A stretch of 64,000 bases of DNA from Bog-473 sp963741995. GTDB taxonomy: Bacteria; Actinomycetota; Acidimicrobiia; Acidimicrobiales; RAAP-2. Under the pieces are notes generated by a model, which saw only the letters and a list, made by a program, of their open reading frames with translations, had not been told where the DNA came from and made no database searches. The position numbers and the translations under genes were made by a program. Shown here piece by piece: positions 60,002 through 64,000 of the stretch (within the stretch, counting starts at the first letter, position 1; each line of letters begins with the position of its first letter). The stretch covers positions 1-64,000 of the forward strand of contig CAVUKI010000008.1 in the NCBI GenBank assembly GCA_963741995.1, in the 5' to 3' direction.

Positions 60002-61429
60002 ATGACGGACCTCCTGACCGTCGGCCAGTCGGTCGACACCCATCAAAAAGCCCTACGTATCAATTTGGATCCCCGGTGGTACGGGACCGTGGCCGAAATC
60101 GGTGCCGGACAGGAGGTGGCCCGGTGGTTCTTCCGCGTTGGCGGCGCGGCGGGCACCATTGCCAAGACGATCTCCGCTTACGACATGGCCGTCAGTGATG
60201 CCGTCTACGGGGAGGTCGACCGGTACGTCTCCGAGGCACGGCTCCAGGCCATGCTCGACCACGAGTACTCGCTCAATATCGACCGGTTGGGAGACCGGCG
60301 CGGCGACAACACCTCGTTCTTCGCCTTTGCGGACACCGTCGTGGCCCGGAGCTTCACGGGGGGGAACGAATGTCATGGATGGATGGGCGTCAAGTTCCAG
60401 GCGCATCCGCATGATGAACCGAGTCAGGTCGTCCTTCACGTGCGGATGCTCGACGTCGAGGCCGCGTTACAACAGGAGGCCATCGGCGTCGTCGGGGTCA
60501 ACCTGCTGCACGGTGCCTTCTTCGAGCACCACGAGCCCGAGAAGCTGGTGGAGAGCCTGCTCGATCGATTGAGCACCGACCGGATCGAGATCGACCTCAT
60601 CCGGTTCCGGGGCATCGAATTCCGGAGCGTCGACAACCGGCTGGTGGCGTTGCAGCTGGTCCAGCTCGGGTTGAGCGGCGTCGCCATGTTCGGTCCGGAC
60701 AAGGAGGTGCTCCAACCGAGCGAGATCCTCCGGAAGAAGGCGGTGCTCGTGGAGCGAGGCAGCTTCCGCCCCACCACTGTCGTCAACCTGGACATGCTGG
60801 AGTGCGCGCGGGCGAAGTTCGAGGCCGACCCGGCTGTCCAGGGCAAGACCGTCCTGGCGCTGGCCGAGCTCACCATGCGAAACCTCCTTGCTGGGGGGGA
60901 TCAAGTGGACCGGCGAGACTTCCTGGCCCGCGCCGAGCTCCTGGCGGCCTGCGGTTTGACCACCATGATCTCGGACTACTTCGACTACTACCGATTGGCG
61001 GCCTTCTTGTCCGAGCGGACCACCGAGCGGATCGGGATCGTCATGGGAGTCCCGAGTCTCATCGACCTGTTCGACGAGCAGAATCACGCGCAGTTGCAGG
61101 GCGGGATCCTCGAGAGCTTCGGTCGGCTGTTCAAGAACGACCTGAAGGTCTACGTCTATCCACTGCGGCGATCGGAGAGTGACGAACTCGAGAACGTCGA
61201 CAACCTGCACGTGCATGTCGCCGTCCGGCCTCTGTACGACTACCTGGCCAACCGGGGCAGCTTCGTTCCCCTCGACAACTATTGCGAAGGGTTTCTCTCG
61301 ATCTTCAGCCGTGACGTCCTCAAACGGATCGCAGAGGGAGATGGGACCTGGGAGGCGATGGTGCCGGCCGGGGTCGCCGAGCTCATCAAGAAGCGAGGAT
61401 TCTTCGGCTGCGTCCGATCGCCCATGTGA
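60002..61429 (+). CDS. Conserved protein of unknown function, nucleotide-transferase-annotated family
   Basis: 475 aa. Distinct conserved blocks: NLDPRWYGTVAEIGAGQEVA, FFRVGGAAGTIAKTISAYDM, CHGWMGVKFQ, EAIGVVGVNLLHGAFF, RGIEFRSVDNRLVALQLV and DYFDYYRLAAFLS. I recognise the family as widespread but it is variously named in databases (nicotinate-nucleotide adenylyltransferase or TonB-dependent receptor), neither convincingly supported: there are no membrane spans and no obvious HxGH motif. GAGGAG precedes the ATG. Stand-alone gene, divergent from the DUF6159 gene. Confidence 0.7.
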   Translation: MTDLLTVGQSVDTHQKALRINLDPRWYGTVAEIGAGQEVARWFFRVGGAAGTIAKTISAYDMAVSDAVYGEVDRYVSEARLQAMLDHEYSLNIDRLGDRRGDNTSFFAFADTVVARSFTGGNECHGWMGVKFQAHPHDEPSQVVLHVRMLDVEAALQQEAIGVVGVNLLHGAFFEHHEPEKLVESLLDRLSTDRIEIDLIRFRGIEFRSVDNRLVALQLVQLGLSGVAMFGPDKEVLQPSEILRKKAVLVERGSFRPTTVVNLDMLECARAKFEADPAVQGKTVLALAELTMRNLLAGGDQVDRRDFLARAELLAACGLTTMISDYFDYYRLAAFLSERTTERIGIVMGVPSLIDLFDEQNHAQLQGGILESFGRLFKNDLKVYVYPLRRSESDELENVDNLHVHVAVRPLYDYLANRGSFVPLDNYCEGFLSIFSRDVLKRIAEGDGTWEAMVPAGVAELIKKRGFFGCVRSPM

Positions 61430-61534
61430 TCGTCAGGACGATACCTCCGAACCGGCTCACCAATCGTGGGAGAGCAGCTCATCACGCCGGTCGACGTGCT
61501 GACTGCGTGACATGGGCCAAGCCCAGATCTGAAG

Positions 61535-61619
61535 CGGAGGGAGTGGGATTTGAACCCACGGAGGCTTGCGCCTCGCAGCTTTTCAAGAGCTGTGCATTCG
61601 TCCGCTCTGCCATCCCTCC
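61535..61619 (-). tRNA. tRNA-Ser (anticodon TGA)
   Basis: 85 nt including discriminator base. Acceptor stem GGAGGGA/TCCCTCC, D arm, anticodon stem CAGCT/AGCTG with loop CTTGAAA (anticodon TGA), a long variable arm (GAGGC/GCCTC) as expected for Ser, and T arm with GTTCAAATC. No encoded CCA. It is the only complete tRNA seen in the window. Confidence 0.96.
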
Positions 61620-61670
61620 AAGCGGCTCATGCTAGGTGAGTGCCCCCTCCGAGCCGACGCATCCGACTGA

Positions 61671-62117
61671 TCAGCCGGCCCACTCGGCCAGCTCGACCAC
61701 GACGCCGGGCCCGTCGAGGAAGACCAGCTTGCGGTCGTGGTAGTCGAGGACCTCGTTCCGGGGTGTGACGCCGTTCGCCGCCAAGTGCTCGAGCATGGCG
61801 GCGAGGTCGTTGACCCGGAAGCACACGTGGTTGAACCCGGTCCGGTCGAGCGTGCCCGACCCGCTGTCCACCTTGATCTGCGGTTGATGGAAGAAGAGCA
61901 GCTGAATCTCCTGGTGCACGTCGGCCCCTTTGAGCACCAGGGTCACGTGATCGGACTCCCAGCCGGGGATTCCCATGTAGTCCGCCACCCGCTCGCCCGA
62001 CGCCACGACCGCGACGCTTTCCTCGAAGCCGAGGAGCCCGAAGAACCGTCGCGCCTCGGGCAGGTCGGTGACCACGATGGTGATGTGATCGAAGCCCTCG
62101 TTCCGCGCAATCACCAC
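61671..62117 (-). CDS. VOC (glyoxalase) family protein
   Basis: 148 aa. GFDHITIVVTDLPEARRFFGLLGFEE opens and NHVCFRVNDLAAMLEHLAANGV ... KLVFLDGPGVVVELAEW closes a two-module VOC fold, with His and Glu ligands in place. It starts 22 bp downstream of the typA stop, so it may be co-transcribed. Its C-terminus ends before tRNA-Ser. Substrate unknown. Confidence 0.83.
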   Translation of the reverse strand: MVIARNEGFDHITIVVTDLPEARRFFGLLGFEESVAVVASGERVADYMGIPGWESDHVTLVLKGADVHQEIQLLFFHQPQIKVDSGSGTLDRTGFNHVCFRVNDLAAMLEHLAANGVTPRNEVLDYHDRKLVFLDGPGVVVELAEWAG

Positions 62118-62139
62118 GACGTCGCCCCCGTCCCGACCC

Positions 62140-63993
62140 TTACCCCTTCGGCGTCTGCTCGCGCTGCGAGGCGTCCCGCGCCCGGCTGCGCAACCGCCCT
62201 CGCGTCGACTGGTCGAGCAGCACCTTGCGCAGTCGAACCGCCTTCGGGGTGACTTCGACGCACTCGTCCTCGGTGATGAACTCCAAGGCGTGCTCGAGCG
62301 AGAACGTCATGGCGGGCGTGAGCCGCTCGAAGTCCTCCGCCGTCGCCGAACGGATGTTGTTCAGCTTCTTTTCCTTGGTCGGGTTGACGTCCATCTCGTC
62401 TGCCCGGGCGTTCTCCCCGACGATCATCCCCTCGTAGACCTCCTCGGCCGGGCCGACGATCAGCGTCCCGCGCTCCTGCAGGTTCATCAGGGCGAAGGTC
62501 GTGGTGACCCCGCGCCGGTCGGCCACCATCGATCCGTTGCGCCTGGTCCGCAGGTCACCGTGCCAAGGCTCCCAGCCGTCGAACACGTGGTGGAGGATCC
62601 CTGTCCCTCGGGTCTCGGTCAGGAACTCGGTGCGGAACCCGATGAGGCCACGAGCCGGCACCCGGTAGTCGAAGCGCACCCAGCCGGTCCCGTGATTGAC
62701 CATCTCGGACATGGTGCCCTTGCGCAGCGCCAGCAGCTGGGTGACGACGCCGAGATACTCGTCGGGCACGTCGACGCTGACCCGCTCCACCGGTTCGTAC
62801 ACCTTGCCGTCGATCTCCCGGGTGACGACCTGGGGCTTTCCGACCGTGAGCTCGAATCCTTCCCGTCGCATGGTCTCGACCAGCACGGCCAGCTGGAGCT
62901 CGCCCCGACCGAGCACCTCCCACGTGTCGGGGCGCTCGGTCGGCGCCACCCTGATGGCCACGTTGCCCACGAGCTCGGCATCCAGACGGGCCTTGAGGAG
63001 GCGGGCGGTCAACTTCGTCCCGTCCGCACCGGACAGGGGCGACGTGTTGATGCCGATGGTCATGGCCAGGCTGGGCTCGTCGACGGTGATGGCCGGGAGG
63101 GCGACCGGCCGGTCGGGATCGGCCAACGTCTCGCCGATGGTGACCTCCGCCAAGCCCGCCACCGAGACGATCTCGCCCGGGCCGGCCCACTCGGCCGGCA
63201 CCTGCTCGAGCGCCTCGGTCACGTAGAGCTCGGTGATCTTGACCTTCTCGACGGTGCCGTCGAGACGGCACCAGGACACTGGACTGCCCTTCGTCAGCGT
63301 GCCGTTGTGGACCCGGCAGATGGCCAGCCGGCCCACGTAGGGGGAGGCGGAAAGGTTGCACACCAGGGCCTGCGTTCCCATGTCGGGGTCGAAGGACGGG
63401 GCGGGGACCTGGTCGATGATCGCCCTGAACAGCGGCTCGACGTTTTCGCCCTCGACGCCGGGCTCCGTGCTGACCCAACCCGCCCGGGCGTTGGCATAGA
63501 GGATGGGGAAGTCGATCTGGTCCTCGTCGGCGTCGAGATCGAGGAACAGCTCCTCCACCTGGTGCACGACCTCGGCGATACGGGCGTCGGCCCGGTCGAC
63601 CTTGTTGATGACGAGCACGACGGGGAGCCGGGCTTCCAGCGTCTTCCGCAGGACGAAACGGGTCTGGGGCAGGGGGCCCTCTGATGCGTCCACCAGGAGG
63701 AGGACGCCGTCGACCATGGTCAGCCCGCGCTCGACCTCGCCGCCGAAGTCGGCATGGCCCGGGGTATCGACGATGTTCATCTTGACCCCGCCCCAGCGCA
63801 CGGCCGTGTTCTTGGCCAGGATGGTGATGCCCTTCTCGCGCTCGAGGTCACCCGAGTCCATGACCCGGTCGGTCAGCTCCTGGTGGGCGCCGAAGGCGCC
63901 GGTTTGGCGCAGGAGCGCGTCGACCAGGGTCGTCTTGCCGTGGTCGACGTGCGCCACGATGGCCACGTTCCTGATGTCATCGCGGGTCTCCAT
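62140..63993 (-). CDS. typA: Translational GTPase TypA/BipA
   Basis: 617 aa, full length. GTPase motifs: AHVDHGKTTLVDAL (G1), DTPGHADFGGEVER (G3) and VINKVDRADAR (G4). Later EF-G-like domains and a BipA-specific C-terminal part (RGLIGFRTEFLTETRGTGIL and TPAMTFSLEHALEFI). TypA binds ribosomes, helping 50S assembly and stress adaptation. The ORF starts near the window edge (ATG 63993), which appears to be the real start. Confidence 0.95.
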   Translation of the reverse strand: METRDDIRNVAIVAHVDHGKTTLVDALLRQTGAFGAHQELTDRVMDSGDLEREKGITILAKNTAVRWGGVKMNIVDTPGHADFGGEVERGLTMVDGVLLLVDASEGPLPQTRFVLRKTLEARLPVVLVINKVDRADARIAEVVHQVEELFLDLDADEDQIDFPILYANARAGWVSTEPGVEGENVEPLFRAIIDQVPAPSFDPDMGTQALVCNLSASPYVGRLAICRVHNGTLTKGSPVSWCRLDGTVEKVKITELYVTEALEQVPAEWAGPGEIVSVAGLAEVTIGETLADPDRPVALPAITVDEPSLAMTIGINTSPLSGADGTKLTARLLKARLDAELVGNVAIRVAPTERPDTWEVLGRGELQLAVLVETMRREGFELTVGKPQVVTREIDGKVYEPVERVSVDVPDEYLGVVTQLLALRKGTMSEMVNHGTGWVRFDYRVPARGLIGFRTEFLTETRGTGILHHVFDGWEPWHGDLRTRRNGSMVADRRGVTTTFALMNLQERGTLIVGPAEEVYEGMIVGENARADEMDVNPTKEKKLNNIRSATAEDFERLTPAMTFSLEHALEFITEDECVEVTPKAVRLRKVLLDQSTRGRLRSRARDASQREQTPKG

Positions 63994-64000
63994 GGGGGTA

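Overview
The window is GC-rich, densely packed bacterial DNA with many ATGA/GTGA start-stop overlaps and frequent GTG or TTG starts. The gene content points to an actinobacterium: coproheme-type HemQ, GpgS, OtsA/OtsB, DprE1/DprE2/UbiA, a LytR_C protein, a CIRCE-controlled groEL and an ECF42-type sigma factor. The mixture suggests a lineage outside the classical Mycobacteriales, perhaps Acidimicrobiia. That placement is an inference from gene content.

Layout. 0-3 kb: small metabolic genes (hotdog thioesterase, VOC protein, HSL-type esterase, DinB). 3.2-4.8 kb: traces of a mobile element (tiny ORF plus AlpA-like HTH, a degenerate VapBC-like pair, a tRNA-Thr 5'-half relic). 4.8-15.3 kb: one long minus-strand run of overlapping genes. 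It joins a redox set (ApbE, ferric-reductase-like membrane protein, NuoF-like protein, ferredoxin) to decaprenylphosphoryl-arabinose synthesis (UbiA, DprE1, DprE2), an exported amidase-like protein and two phosphodiester-glycosidase-domain proteins. A histidine kinase/response regulator pair lies upstream. At 18.6 kb a second copy of the tRNA-half repeat follows a decayed CHAP-domain gene.

18.9-29.3 kb: LytR_C protein, trehalose synthesis (otsB, otsA), gpgS, then an S-box (SAM-I) riboswitch driving a threonine-synthase-family enzyme and a ThiS/MoaD sulfur carrier. CIRCE-groEL, hemQ, larE, a NIL-domain protein, a 62-aa Cys protein, a Nudix hydrolase and a GNAT follow. 29.5-35.9 kb: a secreted protein with six 42-aa repeats, an MFS exporter, a lipoprotein, an amidase and a DsbA/FrnE-like protein. 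35.9-43.6 kb: a PLP decarboxylase with larC and larB, then pheA, an MFS protein, an amidohydrolase and two VOC proteins.

43.7-48.9 kb: RidA, an ECF42-type module (RibD_C reductase, DGPF/YCII protein, sigma factor) with a candidate cognate promoter, a GNAT-AAA+ fusion lying between two copies of the 5' end of an exonuclease gene, and the exonuclease. 48.9-55.9 kb: an anchored GH43 protein with a partner sharing its N-terminal module, and a branched-chain amino-acid-type ABC transporter with fused LivH-LivM. 56-64 kb: a sulfotransferase with a frameshift, a quinone oxidoreductase, an HNH relic, a DUF6159 membrane protein, a large conserved protein of unknown function, tRNA-Ser(TGA), a VOC protein and TypA/BipA.

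Three otherwise intact genes (dprE1, dprE2, the sulfotransferase) each carry one single-base frameshift. Reads would be needed to tell assembly error from real decay.
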